Source: Methanosarcina barkeri 3 (GTDB taxonomy: Archaea; Halobacteriota; Methanosarcinia; Methanosarcinales; Methanosarcinaceae). Taken from it: a stretch of DNA of 64,000 nucleotides. A model generated the notes under the pieces. It worked only from the letters and a program-made list of their open reading frames with translations, was not told the origin of the DNA and did no database searches. The translations under genes were made by a program, and so were the position numbers. Below are positions 50,188 to 60,578 of this stretch, one piece after another (position 1 is the first letter of the stretch; every line of letters starts with the position of its first letter). The DNA lies in assembly GCF_000970305.1 (NCBI RefSeq), contig NZ_CP009517.1:2604001-2668000 (forward strand), read 5' to 3'.

Positions 50188-51285
50188 ATGGCTGGAAACG
50201 TTTTCGGGCAGATGTTTCGAATTACGACCTGGGGTGAATCCCACGGCAGAGCTGTAGGTGTTGTGGTAGATGGACTGCCTGCAGGGCTTCCTTTCTCCGA
50301 AGTTGATATTCAGAAAGAACTGGACAGGAGGCGTCCGGGACAAAGTGAGGTTTCAACTCCGAGACACGAGGCCGATAGGGTTGAAATTCTTTCAGGAATT
50401 TTTGAAGGAATGAGTACAGGCACTCCGGTTTCTATGCTTGTCTGGAACTCGGATGCCAGGTCTTCTGCTTATGATGCTATTAAAGACACTCCAAGGCCCG
50501 GACATGCTGATTTTACGTATATGGCCCGTTACGGAATGAGGGACCACCGTGGTGGAGGCAGATCTTCAGCCCGGGAAACAATAGGCAGAGTCGCAGGCGG
50601 AGCTCTTGCAAAACTCCTGCTTTCCAGGTTCGGAATCCGAATTGTAGGGCATGTGCTTGAACTTGGAGCCATCCGTGCAAAGCCCCTCTCCTTTGAAGAG
50701 ATTCTTGAAAACGTAGAAAAGACCCCAGTGCGCTGTGCGGATCTAGATGCTGCCGGAAAAATGCTTGAGAAAGTTTCTGCCCTTAGGCAGGAAGGAGACA
50801 GTATCGGAGGCATTGTCGAGCTTATTATAAAAGGTGTGCCTGCCGGCCTTGGAGAACCTGTCTTTGACCGACTGGATGCTGACCTTGCAAAAGCACTGAT
50901 GAGTATTCCTGCCGTCAAAGGTTTTGAAATAGGAGCCGGATTTGAAGCTGCTCGCCTGCGCGGAAGTGAAATGAACGATCCTTTCCGGATCGAGGATGGA
51001 AAAATAACCACTTTGAGTAATAACGCAGGCGGGATTCTAGGAGGAATTTCAACCGGACTGGACATTGTCTGCAGGGCAGCAGTAAAGCCAACCCCATCCA
51101 TAGGAAAAGTTCAGCAGACAGTTGACCTCAAAACCCTGGAAAACACTGAAATTGCAATCAAAGGCCGGCATGATCCTACAATTCCTCCGCGAATGGTTCC
51201 GGTTGCCGAAGCCATGGTTGCCCTTGTGCTTGCAGACCATATGCTCAGGAGTGGATTTATTAATCCCAGTACTTTGCTGAAATAA
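50188..51285 (+). CDS. aroC: Chorismate synthase
   Basis: 365 residues. [49 protein letters not shown] and the C-terminal [16 protein letters not shown] are the family signatures. It makes chorismate from EPSP, with reduced FMN as cofactor. It lies just downstream of the CDF gene; the FMN-making ribK lies 2 kb away. Confidence 0.97.
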   Translation: MAGNVFGQMFRITTWGESHGRAVGVVVDGLPAGLPFSEVDIQKELDRRRPGQSEVSTPRHEADRVEILSGIFEGMSTGTPVSMLVWNSDARSSAYDAIKDTPRPGHADFTYMARYGMRDHRGGGRSSARETIGRVAGGALAKLLLSRFGIRIVGHVLELGAIRAKPLSFEEILENVEKTPVRCADLDAAGKMLEKVSALRQEGDSIGGIVELIIKGVPAGLGEPVFDRLDADLAKALMSIPAVKGFEIGAGFEAARLRGSEMNDPFRIEDGKITTLSNNAGGILGGISTGLDIVCRAAVKPTPSIGKVQQTVDLKTLENTEIAIKGRHDPTIPPRMVPVAEAMVALVLADHMLRSGFINPSTLLK

Positions 51286-52072
51286 AAGGATGCAACGAAA
51301 CTGAATCCAAATCTACAAAAATATCCATTGCAACTGATGACGTTCCAACTGATACCATTTTAACTGATGACGTTCCAACTGATACCGTTTTAACTGATGA
51401 CGTTCCAACTGATACCATTTTAACTGATGCCAGATTTTCAGAAATGATCAGAATAGTTTTCAAAATAATAAGGTAGCTTTGCGTTTACCCATATTTTTTG
51501 TGACTATCTACCCGTTTTTTTTGTGACTTTCCTTTATAATTCACTTGACAATAAGCATTCTCCTTAGAAAATCCTTTTTAACTCTTTCCACCGCAAAATC
51601 TTTTCAGGTTTCACAGCAAATTCTTTTTCTTTTTGTTCTTGAAAAATGACCTCTTTTAACTAAATGTTCTGCTTTTTATCGAAATTTATTTCCTTTACCA
51701 AATCCGAGTCAAAAAAGAACCTAAAAGAGCCCAAAAAAGTCAAAAAAGAGCCCAAAAAATCTGGTACTGGATTTCAACTTTTATTGGTAAAACTGTCATG
51801 CAAAGGGCCACAAAAGTATGAGGTCACAGTTTCCGTATTTCAGGAAAATAGTTACGGTCTATATCGTCATATAAGCTTTCTGTCCAAAGTCTCTAACAAT
51901 TAAAGGTCAAGAAACAGCTATAATTGGAATACAATGTGAGAAGAATAAGTTTGAAGATTTGGTTAGAAAAACTTATAAAGTGTGTGCTTAAATTAAATTA
52001 TAGAGTTCAATTTATTTTAAAGTTATTAGTTATTAAATTTGTATTTACTTTTGCAGTTTCGAGGGATCTTAG
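51286..52072. repeat. Intergenic region with 30-base tandem repeat
   Basis: 51325-51430 has about three units containing CCAACTGATACCATTTTAAC and TGATGACGTT. A weak open frame at 51664-51903 (Lys-rich, KKEPKK) has no ribosome site and is not called. The rest is AT-rich leader to the DUF3160 gene. Confidence 0.7.
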
Positions 52073-54379
52073 TTGAAAATGAGGGCATTGATAGTTATCT
52101 GCTTGCTTATAGTATCACTGATACTTGAATCAGGTTGCATTGGCAGTAGCAGTGAGCCAGTCAAAGAAACAAAATTAGTTAATGAGACAAAGCTTGAGGA
52201 TGAAACAAACAATCAAACTAGCTCATATAATTCCACCGAAAAAGATGTTTCTGTAGAGAACTCATCTGAAAAGAGCAAAAATTCCCTTACACTTGAAGGG
52301 CAAAGCTCCTTTTCTAACTACTACAATAAGAAAAATCTGCAGTTTGAAGCTGCAGTTCCCACTTATTCCTTACCTCTGCAGGATTCCGAAATTGCAAATT
52401 ATTATCAGTTTACCCAAAAGATTCCCCTAACTAACGAGGAAAAGGATTTACTATACAAAAATGGTGTTATTGTAATCGAAAATGAAACTGCTGAAAACTC
52501 ACTTACAGTAGGACAGACACTCGTAAATGAAACTTACAAGGACCTGAAAGTGGCTGATATTCCTATTTTTATCACATCTGACTCTCTTCTTCACCTTTAT
52601 CATATCCAGTTTGATGAAACACTAAAAAGAGTAGAAGAAAAGGAATTTTACGATGACCTGTGGAAACTTGATAAAGCTCTCCTTGAAGCTTCCATAGAGG
52701 ATTATAATGGAGCATCAGAGGTAGAAAAAGAAGCTGCAAGAAGAAACGTTGCATACTTTACAGTTGCTTTGAGCCTTCTTGAACCGAAACCTGAACAGAT
52801 AGCAGAAAATTCGGGAATTGCAGAAGAAAATACACCCTTCTATTCGGGGGACGCGAAAGATTACAGTATAGAAGTCCCTTCATTTGTAAAGGATGATGTT
52901 GAAGCCGAACTAAGTCTGATAGAAGCTCATGAAGGTTCTGCAATTTCTCCGATTTTTAAGTATAGTGAAGATTACTCTCAGTACACTCCACGGGGGCATT
53001 ACACAAATTCAGAGAAATTGAAAAACTACTTCAAAACCATGATGTGGCACGGTAGAATGAGTATGCTACTTCGATCAGATGTAATTGCTGCAGAAAACTC
53101 GGAAAATGAAGCGAAAATTCAGACCATTCAGGCTCTTTTGATTTCGGACCATTTTGACAGGGACAAAGACCTTCAGGCAAGATGGAACAGAATCTACAGC
53201 GTGACGGCCTTCTATGTTGGTTTTTCCGACGACCTCGGACCTTATGAATATACGAAGGTTCTGGATACTGTTTTTGGAAATGACAGATACGGAGTAAGCT
53301 TCGACAACAAAAGTCTTACAGCACTGAAGACCGAGCTGGAAAAATATGAAAGCCCAAAAATCTACAGCGGAACAGGGGGAGTAGTTCAGGCAGGCTCTGA
53401 AACCGAAAACAAAACTCTTGAGGCTACAAAAGGGTTCAGGTTCATGGGTCAGCGGTATACTCCAGACTCGTATATTCTCCAGAAACTAAAACCTCCAGCC
53501 CTGAACATTATGGACCTTCTAGGTTCTGAAAGAGCAAGAGAACACTTGAAAAACCAGGGTATTTCTGAGAATGAAGAATACAAAAAAGCTCACATATATC
53601 TGGAAAATGAATTTGGAGCTTTTAACGAAGAGGACTGGAATAAAAATCTTTACTGGGCTCAACTGTACGCTTTAAAACCTCTCCTAATAAGTTCTCCAGA
53701 GGGTTATCCTACGTTTATGCAGACTGAAGCCTGGGAAGATAAACAGCTTAACACAGCTCTTGCTTCCTGGACTGAACTCAGGCATGATACTATTCTCTAT
53801 GCAAAGCAGGAATACTTTACAGGCCCTCCCCAGGTACCACCAGAAGAAAAACCTGTTCAGGGATATGTGGAACCAGTTCCCGAATTCTATGCAAGGATGC
53901 TTGCCCTTACAAAAATGGCACATACCGGACTGACTGAAATGGAAGTACTTGACATGCAGTCTGATGAAGATTTTACAACTCTTGAAAACACACTTGAAAA
54001 ACTACTGGAAATCTCGATTAAAGAGCTTGAAAACAAAGAGCTGACAGATAAAGAGTATAAGTTCATCAGGAACTTTGGGCAAAATATAGCTCCAATGCTT
54101 GAGAATGTGGATATAAAGTCTCAGAACTCAATTCTGGTTGCGGATGTCTGTACATCTCCTGCTGGAGTTTTGGAAGAAGGGACCGGAAAACTGAATCTCA
54201 TAATAGTAGCCTATAAACAGCCTGATGGAAGGATTGTTCTCGGAGCAGGCCCTGTGATGAGTTATTATGAGTTCTGGCAGCCCCCAGGACAGAGGTTGAC
54301 AGATGAAGAATGGAGAGAAGACGTTTTCGAAAACAACTGTCCTGAAAGGCCAGATTGGGTGAAGTCTTTTAAGGTGTAA
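52073..54379 (+). CDS. DUF3160 domain lipoprotein
   Basis: 768 residues. N-terminal lipoprotein signal (LIVICLLIVSLILESGC, lipobox Cys about residue 22), Ser/Glu/Asn-rich linker to ~80, then a large helical DUF3160 region with DIPIFITSDSLLHLYHIQFD, WTELRHDTILYAKQ and VADVCTSPAG blocks. It is an extracellular membrane-anchored protein of unknown role. The TTG at 52073 is seven bases after GAGGG and is preferred over ATG 52079. A decayed second copy lies at ~55.9 kb. Confidence 0.88.
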   Translation: MKMRALIVICLLIVSLILESGCIGSSSEPVKETKLVNETKLEDETNNQTSSYNSTEKDVSVENSSEKSKNSLTLEGQSSFSNYYNKKNLQFEAAVPTYSLPLQDSEIANYYQFTQKIPLTNEEKDLLYKNGVIVIENETAENSLTVGQTLVNETYKDLKVADIPIFITSDSLLHLYHIQFDETLKRVEEKEFYDDLWKLDKALLEASIEDYNGASEVEKEAARRNVAYFTVALSLLEPKPEQIAENSGIAEENTPFYSGDAKDYSIEVPSFVKDDVEAELSLIEAHEGSAISPIFKYSEDYSQYTPRGHYTNSEKLKNYFKTMMWHGRMSMLLRSDVIAAENSENEAKIQTIQALLISDHFDRDKDLQARWNRIYSVTAFYVGFSDDLGPYEYTKVLDTVFGNDRYGVSFDNKSLTALKTELEKYESPKIYSGTGGVVQAGSETENKTLEATKGFRFMGQRYTPDSYILQKLKPPALNIMDLLGSERAREHLKNQGISENEEYKKAHIYLENEFGAFNEEDWNKNLYWAQLYALKPLLISSPEGYPTFMQTEAWEDKQLNTALASWTELRHDTILYAKQEYFTGPPQVPPEEKPVQGYVEPVPEFYARMLALTKMAHTGLTEMEVLDMQSDEDFTTLENTLEKLLEISIKELENKELTDKEYKFIRNFGQNIAPMLENVDIKSQNSILVADVCTSPAGVLEEGTGKLNLIIVAYKQPDGRIVLGAGPVMSYYEFWQPPGQRLTDEEWREDVFENNCPERPDWVKSFKV

Positions 54380-54568
54380 AAGATATTATTATGGATAATT
54401 AATTTTTTATGGATAGTTGATCTTTTTCATCTATTTTTTCATTTTAAGGGTACTCTTGCCTAGTTCAGAAAAAAACATGTAATATACTAGATTTCTAAAA
54501 CTCGAAAAGGCAAGTACAAAAATAAAAAGGCGAGAGGTAAAAGAGGGATAATTCTGGAAGGAAGTAAA

Positions 54569-55090
54569 TTGTTTTCGCTAATAATTATCGGTTTATTCTC
54601 GGCAATTTTTCTTTTATCCCTCTATGAATCCGGTGACTTGTCCTGGGTTACAAATGACGATATTGGTAACTGTGGTGGAGAAAACAGACTGGCTCCTTCA
54701 GATGTAATGCAAAGAATATATGAAAATGATAGCGCTTTTCAAAATTTGACAAAAGGAAATTATAATTACGAAGGTGGAGGGATCTTCAACGAAACCGGGG
54801 AATCCATAGGGTATATTCGAATAAACTACTTTTATGAAGTAACTATTGAGATGCAAAACGGTACGGTACTAAAATCTATTGAGACAGAGAATTCTCTTGA
54901 AGATCTCTACAAAGAAGCAGATGCTCAAAACAGATCTATATCCATTTATCCGCAAATAACAGGTGGTGAATTCTATATGATAACTATTGACACGCCAAAC
55001 GAGACCGTGAAGTCGATTGAAAAGGTGGATGAATTGCCTGAATGGACTACAGAAACTGTAATTGAAGAAGTTTCGGAAGATGAACCTTAA
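54569..55090 (+). CDS. Membrane-anchored hypothetical protein
   Basis: 173 residues starting at TTG 54569 behind GGAAGGAAG. One N-terminal membrane helix (SLIIIGLFSAIFLLSLY), then a mostly beta extracytoplasmic domain with several N-x-S/T sequons and an acidic tail. Family not recognised. It lies downstream of the DUF3160 gene on the same strand. Confidence 0.65.
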   Translation: MFSLIIIGLFSAIFLLSLYESGDLSWVTNDDIGNCGGENRLAPSDVMQRIYENDSAFQNLTKGNYNYEGGGIFNETGESIGYIRINYFYEVTIEMQNGTVLKSIETENSLEDLYKEADAQNRSISIYPQITGGEFYMITIDTPNETVKSIEKVDELPEWTTETVIEEVSEDEP

Positions 55091-55238
55091 GATGTACTCG
55101 GAATCATTGTTTCAGGAAAAACCATCTATAAAGTCTCAAGGTTCTTTTTTCTCATAGAAAATACTAACAGCAATTAAACATGAATTGTTTAATGATCTGG
55201 TCAAAAAGTTTACAATTTATATAGTACATCTTTGAAAA

Positions 55239-55739
55239 ATGTTTAGTGAAGCTCAAAATGATATTGAGAGGTTTCATTGTATGAAAGAGACAACCTCGAT
55301 TCTAAATAAAGCCCTGGATGTAATCGGAATTTTATTTGGACTTATATTATTTTATTCTTGGATCATATTTATATATAGTGTAAAAATGTCATTTTTTTCA
55401 GAAACGACATTTGTAAATGGCAATGAAATAACTATGGCTTCAAATTGGGGTCAAATAGACCAATGGCTTGGAGCAGGTCTTATTTTATTTTTTTTGATGT
55501 TTGGACACTATTTATTGTGTAGTAAGAATATGAGCAGAATTGAAAAAAATAGTGACATCAACGGTATAAAAAGCTCATTAATAGGCTTTATTTTGTGGCT
55601 ATTTATAACAATAATTACTTTCTTATTTAATATTACTATTCCTTATTCTCTCAATATAGGTGGTGGATACATTATATTAATTTTCATTTATTTATTAATG
55701 AGAAAGAATCTATATGCAACTTCAGATTTCGAGCGATAA
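55239..55739 (+). CDS. Hypothetical membrane protein, about four spans
   Basis: 166 residues. Hydrophobic stretches at VIGILFGLILFYSWIIFIYS, LGAGLILFFLMFGHYLL, SLIGFILWLFITIITFLF and YIILIFIYLLM. AT-rich with AAA/AUA codon bias unlike the neighbouring housekeeping genes, which suggests acquired DNA. The first ~20 residues are soluble; a start at MKETTSIL (55281) is also possible. Function unknown. Confidence 0.6.
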   Translation: MFSEAQNDIERFHCMKETTSILNKALDVIGILFGLILFYSWIIFIYSVKMSFFSETTFVNGNEITMASNWGQIDQWLGAGLILFFLMFGHYLLCSKNMSRIEKNSDINGIKSSLIGFILWLFITIITFLFNITIPYSLNIGGGYIILIFIYLLMRKNLYATSDFER

Positions 55740-56224
55740 CAGAATAGTTTTGGCATGTAACTTACATTATAACTTTTTGCCTTTCTTTACATATACTCAA
55801 TCGGTCTCCAGCTCTATTCAACATCTATAGAACCAAAGTAGTTCGTATATCAGATTATGTTCCACATTCATGAAATTGAAGCCTGGAAATAAGCAGCTTG
55901 GCACAGTCCTTTCCTCCTGGACGGAACTCAATAAACCTGTATATAGTAAGAGAAAAAGACACTGGATATATTAATAACTCAGACAGTAAAGATTCTGAAT
56001 CTGGTAATGAAAATATCTCAAAAGGATGTAAATCAAATAAGAATGACTCTGCTCCAGGTTTTGGATAGTTAGGGAGCTTGATTTGCCTATATAATGGATG
56101 AAAGCTAAGGAAAAAGTAACGCAAAGCTGAACTCATATCTTAATGAACTCTAAATTGAACTAAATATTTCCATGTGATAAGAAATTAGGTCTTTTCTTAT
56201 TCTTTCGCAAGGAGAGGATTGCAA
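55740..56224. other. Intergenic region with a decayed gene
   Basis: Contains the pseudogene at 55855-56120 and a good ribosome site AAGGAGAGG (56209-56217) for the next gene. Confidence 0.5.
55855..56120 (+). pseudogene. Remnant of a DUF3160 protein with PGF sorting tail
   Basis: 55880-55960 reads KQLGTVLSSWTELNKPVYSK, matching KQLNTALASWTELRHDTILY of the intact DUF3160 protein. After stops and shifts, 55985-56120 reads SKGCKSNKNDSAPGFG, a TAG, LGSLICLYNG, a TGA and KLRKK, a broken PGF-type sorting signal. Most of the gene is missing, so an internal deletion joined the two ends. Confidence 0.6.
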
Positions 56225-56635
56225 ATGCAGAATTATAAAAAATTACTTTTGTTTCTGTTATTCATACCCTTAGCTGCAATCGCTGGTTATTATTTGTTAA
56301 CATTTCTTCTTGTTGGTCCGGCAGAGGAGAATTTTTTTGAGTTGAAAAACCACGATGCAGGAACCCACGAAGTATCGGTTGAAATACTCAATTCGCATAA
56401 TGAATCCGTATTTAAGGAATCATATAAGCTCCTTCCAGATGAGTCAGTCTCAAAAACAAAACCGTTTAATCTTAAAAACTCTTTTGATCAGAAAAAGTAT
56501 ACATTCAAAGTTGTATTAGATAACGGAGTAGCAGAAGAAAAAGCTTCAATATCTTTGCATCGTTGGAGTACGGCCATTATAGATATATACTGGGATAATG
56601 AGACACCAATAATGATAGAGGTAATTACGGTTTAA
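56225..56635 (+). CDS. Small membrane-anchored beta-sandwich protein
   Basis: 136 residues from ATG 56225, eight bases after AAGGAGAGG. One membrane helix (LLLFLLFIPLAAIAGYYLL), then an immunoglobulin-like domain (HEVSVEILNSHNESVFKESY, YTFKVVLDNGVAEEKASISL). Exported anchor protein of unknown role, like many small Methanosarcina envelope proteins. Confidence 0.65.
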   Translation: MQNYKKLLLFLLFIPLAAIAGYYLLTFLLVGPAEENFFELKNHDAGTHEVSVEILNSHNESVFKESYKLLPDESVSKTKPFNLKNSFDQKKYTFKVVLDNGVAEEKASISLHRWSTAIIDIYWDNETPIMIEVITV

Positions 56636-57064
56636 GGACAATTTATACTATTCAATAAGCTTGCCAGTTATCGAGTTTTTCTACTTTCCGTTATTTAAGT
56701 TATATTTGCAGATCATTGAATTAATATAGACCCTATAAATCCGACTTACGACATCCGTGTTTATGTAAGTGATTATCGACAAGGAGCTTCGTATCCGTTT
56801 ACTAATGATAATTTTTACTAACGATAATTTTCTTGAAAATGTTTTTACTAACGACAATTTTTACTAACGATAATTTTCTTGAAAATGTTTTTACTAACGA
56901 CAATTTTTACTAACGATAATTTTCTTGAAAATATTTTTATTAAATTATCATTTTTTCAGCTATTCATAATATTTTCGGATATACAAAAACTATAAATAAT
57001 TACTGTTACATTTCATAGCCAAGCAAAAAATTAGTTTAGCCGAAAATATTGTGGTGGTACAAAG
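56636..57064. repeat. Intergenic region with 46-base tandem repeat and feo promoter
   Basis: 56797-56936 holds three units of 46 bases built from ACTAACGACAATTTTT and ACTAACGATAATTTTC followed by TTGAAAATGTTTTT. The promoter element at 56971-57015 follows. Confidence 0.85.
56971..57015 (+). promoter_or_regulatory. feo promoter element shared with the CbiX gene
   Basis: 45 bases (ATTTTCGGATATACAAAAAC, TATAAATAATTACTG, TTACATTTCA) matching 61718-61762 at 39 positions. TATAAATA at 56991 is a good TATA box about 70 bases before the first feoA start. The conserved flanks could hold a metal-regulator operator. Confidence 0.6.
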
Positions 57065-57385
57065 GTGACAGAAATCATCGATAAAACCCTCAACATGCCG
57101 GAAATAAGTCAGAGAGCTCGCGTTATCCGGATAAAAAGTAAGGAAAACTCTTGCAAGCAATCTCTTGATATGGGCATGGTTCTAGGGGCAATCCTGAGCG
57201 CAACCAAAAAAGCCCTATTGAGAGACTCTGTCGATATTAAGTTGAAAGAAAACCTATCTTTCAGGAAGCGGGGAGCTGAAATTATAGTTGTTGAACAGCT
57301 GGAGGGTTTTAATTTGACACCACAAATGCCTCTTACGAATCAAGGCTCACTTTACCTATCATATCAACACGGGAGGAATTTGTAA
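57065..57385 (+). CDS. FeoA-like SH3 protein, diverged (first of three)
   Basis: 106 residues from GTG. The core ARVIRIKSKENSCKQSLDMG, then MVLGAILSATKKALLRDSVD and the FRKRGAEIIVVE end, follows the FeoA plan (leucine-rich turn, DMG-x-x-x-G, PLGD-like, R-K-x-A). It has an added N-terminus and a tail. It precedes the next feoA with a 1-base overlap. It probably binds FeoB's cytosolic side; divergence suggests a specialised role. Confidence 0.7.
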   Translation: MTEIIDKTLNMPEISQRARVIRIKSKENSCKQSLDMGMVLGAILSATKKALLRDSVDIKLKENLSFRKRGAEIIVVEQLEGFNLTPQMPLTNQGSLYLSYQHGRNL

Positions 57386-57597
57386 TGATGCCGTTAGTAC
57401 TGGCACAGATTGGAGAATCAAATCGTATCAAAGCGTTTTGGGGACAGGAGAAAATAAGAAATCATCTTGAAAATCTTGGCTTCACCGCTGGTAGTGAAGT
57501 ATGCGTACTGTCAAAAACATTTGGTAATGTGATTGTAAGCATAAAAGATAGTCGAATTGCAATCAGTGAAGAATTAGCTAAAAAAATTATGGTATAA
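57385..57597 (+). CDS. FeoA domain protein (second of three)
   Basis: 70 residues. IGESNRIKAFWGQEKIRNHL, then ENLGFTAGSEVCVLSKTFGN and VIVSIKDSRIAISEELAKKI is a standard FeoA SH3 pattern (LxxLGFxxG, xNVIVxVKxxRIAI). GGGAGGAATTTG precedes the tandem ATG codons. An SH3-like partner of FeoB. Confidence 0.88.
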   Translation: MMPLVLAQIGESNRIKAFWGQEKIRNHLENLGFTAGSEVCVLSKTFGNVIVSIKDSRIAISEELAKKIMV

Positions 57598-57644
57598 AAT
57601 ACTTCAAAAATTTCAAAATATTGCTAAAAAAGAGGCTTATGAAT

Positions 57645-57866
57645 ATGGCATCGTTGAGAGAAGTACCGTGCGGGCAAACAGTCACTGTAGTAAAAATTTG
57701 CGGAGAAGGCGCTCTCAAGCGCAGGATAATGGATATGGGCATTACAAAAGGAGTGGAGATTTTTGTACGTAAGGTAGCTCCGCTTGGAGACCCGGTTGAA
57801 GTGAAAGTAAGAGGTTATGAGTTATCTTTGCGGAAAACTGACGCGGAAATGATCGAAGTAAAATAA
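57645..57866 (+). CDS. FeoA domain protein (third of three)
   Basis: 73 residues from ATG 57645, nine bases after AGAGG; in-frame starts also occur at 57639 and 57621. MASLREVPCGQTVTVVKICG, LKRRIMDMGITKGVEIFVRK and VAPLGDPVEVKVRGYELSLR is the best-conserved FeoA of the three. It stands immediately before feoB. Confidence 0.9.
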   Translation: MASLREVPCGQTVTVVKICGEGALKRRIMDMGITKGVEIFVRKVAPLGDPVEVKVRGYELSLRKTDAEMIEVK

Positions 57867-57950
57867 CACGCTAAAAATGAGAATGAAATCTCCGATTTTT
57901 TACTCACGAGGTTAGAAACTAACTTTAGATTCTTAAAGGAGGTATAAAGT

Positions 57951-60143
57951 TTGCCAGTCACAATAGCGCTTGCCGGAAATCCGAACTCCGGTAAGACCAC
58001 AATGTTCAATGCCCTTACGGGATCATCGCAGCGCGTCGGTAACTGGCCTGGCGTTACGGTTGATAAAAAGGAAGGTAGGCTTAAAAAATATAAAGATGTA
58101 ACGATAATCGACTTGCCGGGTATTTATTCTCTTTCCCCATATACGTTGGAAGAAGTAATAAGCCGAGATTATTTGGTGAATGAAAAACCGGATGTAATTA
58201 TCAATATCGTTGACGGGTCAAATATCGAACGAAATCTCTACTTGACTACACAGATACTCGACGTGGGCATTCCAGTAGTGATCGCTCTTAACATGATCGA
58301 TATTGTAAACAAAAGTGGGGATATAATTGACATTAAAAAACTCTCAGAAACTCTTGGTTGCCCGGTTATTGAAACATCCGCGCAAAAAGGGACTGGCCTG
58401 GAAGTACTTACTAAAAAAGCGATTGAACTGGCAAAGGCCGGGAAAAAAGGAACTTTCAAACGTCAATTTTCGAAGCCTGTAGAACTTGCCCTGTCCAATA
58501 TTGCCGAACTAATCAAAAACAATGTGCCAGACGAAAATCTTCGCTGGTATTCCATAAAGTTTTTTGAACGGGATGAAAAGGTACTAGAGCGAATCACGCT
58601 ATCCGATGTTATAAAAGGAAAAATCGAGCAAATCATTCTTGCCTGCGAAGAAGAGCTTGACGATAACAGCGCATCCATTATCGCATCAGAAAGCTATGAA
58701 TATATATCTGATGTAGTACGCTCCTACGTAAAGAAGTCTCATTCAGGCACGACCTTATCCGATAAGATTGATTCCGTTGTTACAAGTCGCTGGCTTGGTC
58801 TTCCGATATTTGCTGCAATTATGTTTTTGGTTTATTACGTATCAGTTTCAACTGTCGGGTCATATGTTACGGATTTTACCAATGATATGTTTGTTGGTGA
58901 ATGGATACAAGCACCACTTGCAAATTGGCTTACATCAATCGGAACAGCAGAATGGATGATCGGCCTTATTGTGGACGGCATCGTAGGAGGCCTCGGCGCA
59001 ATTATTGGATTTTTACCGCAAATGCTTATCCTGTTTTTCTTTCTCGCCATTCTGGAAGACAGTGGCTACATGGCGCGTATCGCCTTCTTGATGGATCGCA
59101 TTTTCAGGAAAATAGGTTTGTCGGGCAAAAGTTTCATTCCATTACTTATCGGCACGGGTTGCGGGGTTCCTGGCATTATGGCTACAAGAACTATTGAGCA
59201 ACAAAATGACCGGCGTATGACGATTATGACAACCACTTTCATGCCATGCGGTGCAAAACTGCCTCTTATCGCACTTATTTCCAGCGCTGTATTCGGCGGT
59301 ACATGGTGGGTAGCACCTTCAGCGTACTTTCTTGGCATAGGCGCAGTGGTTATATCCGGTATTATTTTAAAAAAGACAAAGCTGTTTATGGGTGAGTCAT
59401 CCCCGTTTGTTATAGAATTACCCGCCTACCATATCCCAATGGCCGGAAATGTCATCCGAAGCATGTTTGAACGCGGTAGCTCATTTGTTAAAAAAGCTTT
59501 CACAGTATATACGTTAGCAAGCATTCTCGTATGGTTTGGCGCCAGTTTTGGCTTCGTAAACGGAACCTTTGGATTAGTAGACAACCTTAACAACAGCGTG
59601 CTACATAACATTGGCAATTCTTTAGCGTTAATCTTCGCTCCTCTTGGATTTGGGCGATGGGAAACTACTGTGGCATCCATTATGGGCCTGGCAGCCAAAG
59701 AACAGGTTGTAGGAGTATTTGGCGTTCTCACATCCATTGGTAATGAAGATTTGACCCTTGAGATGGTTGATTCTGCGAATGTTGGAGGATTGTCTCCGAT
59801 TGCGGCCCTATTTTCGAGTGAAATTGCTGCATACTCATTCCTTATCTTCAACTTGCTTTGCGCTCCCTGCTTTGCGGCGATGAATACTATCCGTACCGAA
59901 ATGAACAACTGGAAATGGACGGTATTCGCAATAGGTTACGAGTGCATATTTGCTTATGTCATTGCGCTGATTTTTTATCAGCTTGGCACGTTCTTCAGCG
60001 GCGGCAGTTTTACCGCAGGAACGGCGGTAGCGTTTATTCTTCTTGCCGTACTTCTCTTTATGTTATTCAGGCCTGCACCAAAACAACATGATATTGAAAA
60101 ATCCGATTCCAACTTATCGGCAACTGCGGGGGTGAGTGAGTGA
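57951..60143 (+). CDS. feoB: Ferrous iron transporter FeoB
   Basis: 730 residues. Start TTG 57951, seven bases after AAAGGAGGT. Cytosolic G domain: GNPNSGKTT (G1), IIDLPGIYSL (G3), ALNMID (G4), ETSAQKG (G5). A helical spacer, then the polytopic membrane part with two Gate motifs including IPLLIGTGCGVPGIMATRTI and MPCGAKLPLIAL. Imports Fe(II). Codons such as CGC, CGT and GCG are more frequent than in the neighbouring Methanosarcina genes and the protein looks clostridial, suggesting transfer. Confidence 0.96.
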   Translation: MPVTIALAGNPNSGKTTMFNALTGSSQRVGNWPGVTVDKKEGRLKKYKDVTIIDLPGIYSLSPYTLEEVISRDYLVNEKPDVIINIVDGSNIERNLYLTTQILDVGIPVVIALNMIDIVNKSGDIIDIKKLSETLGCPVIETSAQKGTGLEVLTKKAIELAKAGKKGTFKRQFSKPVELALSNIAELIKNNVPDENLRWYSIKFFERDEKVLERITLSDVIKGKIEQIILACEEELDDNSASIIASESYEYISDVVRSYVKKSHSGTTLSDKIDSVVTSRWLGLPIFAAIMFLVYYVSVSTVGSYVTDFTNDMFVGEWIQAPLANWLTSIGTAEWMIGLIVDGIVGGLGAIIGFLPQMLILFFFLAILEDSGYMARIAFLMDRIFRKIGLSGKSFIPLLIGTGCGVPGIMATRTIEQQNDRRMTIMTTTFMPCGAKLPLIALISSAVFGGTWWVAPSAYFLGIGAVVISGIILKKTKLFMGESSPFVIELPAYHIPMAGNVIRSMFERGSSFVKKAFTVYTLASILVWFGASFGFVNGTFGLVDNLNNSVLHNIGNSLALIFAPLGFGRWETTVASIMGLAAKEQVVGVFGVLTSIGNEDLTLEMVDSANVGGLSPIAALFSSEIAAYSFLIFNLLCAPCFAAMNTIRTEMNNWKWTVFAIGYECIFAYVIALIFYQLGTFFSGGSFTAGTAVAFILLAVLLFMLFRPAPKQHDIEKSDSNLSATAGVSE

Positions 60144-60349
60144 TTGCCTGGATAATTGCCAATGCTGCAACAATCCTGATAGGTACACTCCTTCTAATCT
60201 TTATAGTGTTTACCATAGGGTATACAGTCAGAAAAGCGAAGAAAGGCCAATGCATCGGCTGCGCAGGTTGTAATGTAAATGATTGTGGTAACAACGATTA
60301 TATTATTCCCTGCAGCAGCCTATCGTCCAACAAAAAAAGGCAAAAATAA
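60140..60349 (+). CDS. FeoB-associated Cys-rich membrane protein
   Basis: 69 residues from GTG 60140, overlapping the feoB stop by 4 bases. One N-terminal membrane helix (IIANAATILIGTLLLIFIVF) and a cytosolic Cys motif CIGCAGCNVNDC. Matches the small FeoB-associated proteins of bacteria; may hand iron or an Fe-S cluster to or from FeoB. Confidence 0.85.
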   Translation: MIAWIIANAATILIGTLLLIFIVFTIGYTVRKAKKGQCIGCAGCNVNDCGNNDYIIPCSSLSSNKKRQK

Positions 60350-60578
60350 CTAAAAACTAAAAAAAATTTCTCTGTAACCTTAATTTTCGGGACTGTAGAG
60401 GAAACCTGGTTTATCGATTAATTATCGATGTCCGGGTGCTATTTGCAGAAAAGTTTGAGGAAATGGACAGCGATTGAAGATCTCAAACCTGCTCTGTTCC
60501 TTGGCTTGATATTTCTTGCATATACATGAGCTGGGAAATAAATTCGAACTTATTAAGCAATGAGGAGGAAATAGATCA

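Noticed and set aside
51664-51903. 79-codon Lys-rich frame
   Set aside because: No ribosome site, low-complexity composition, surrounded by repeats.
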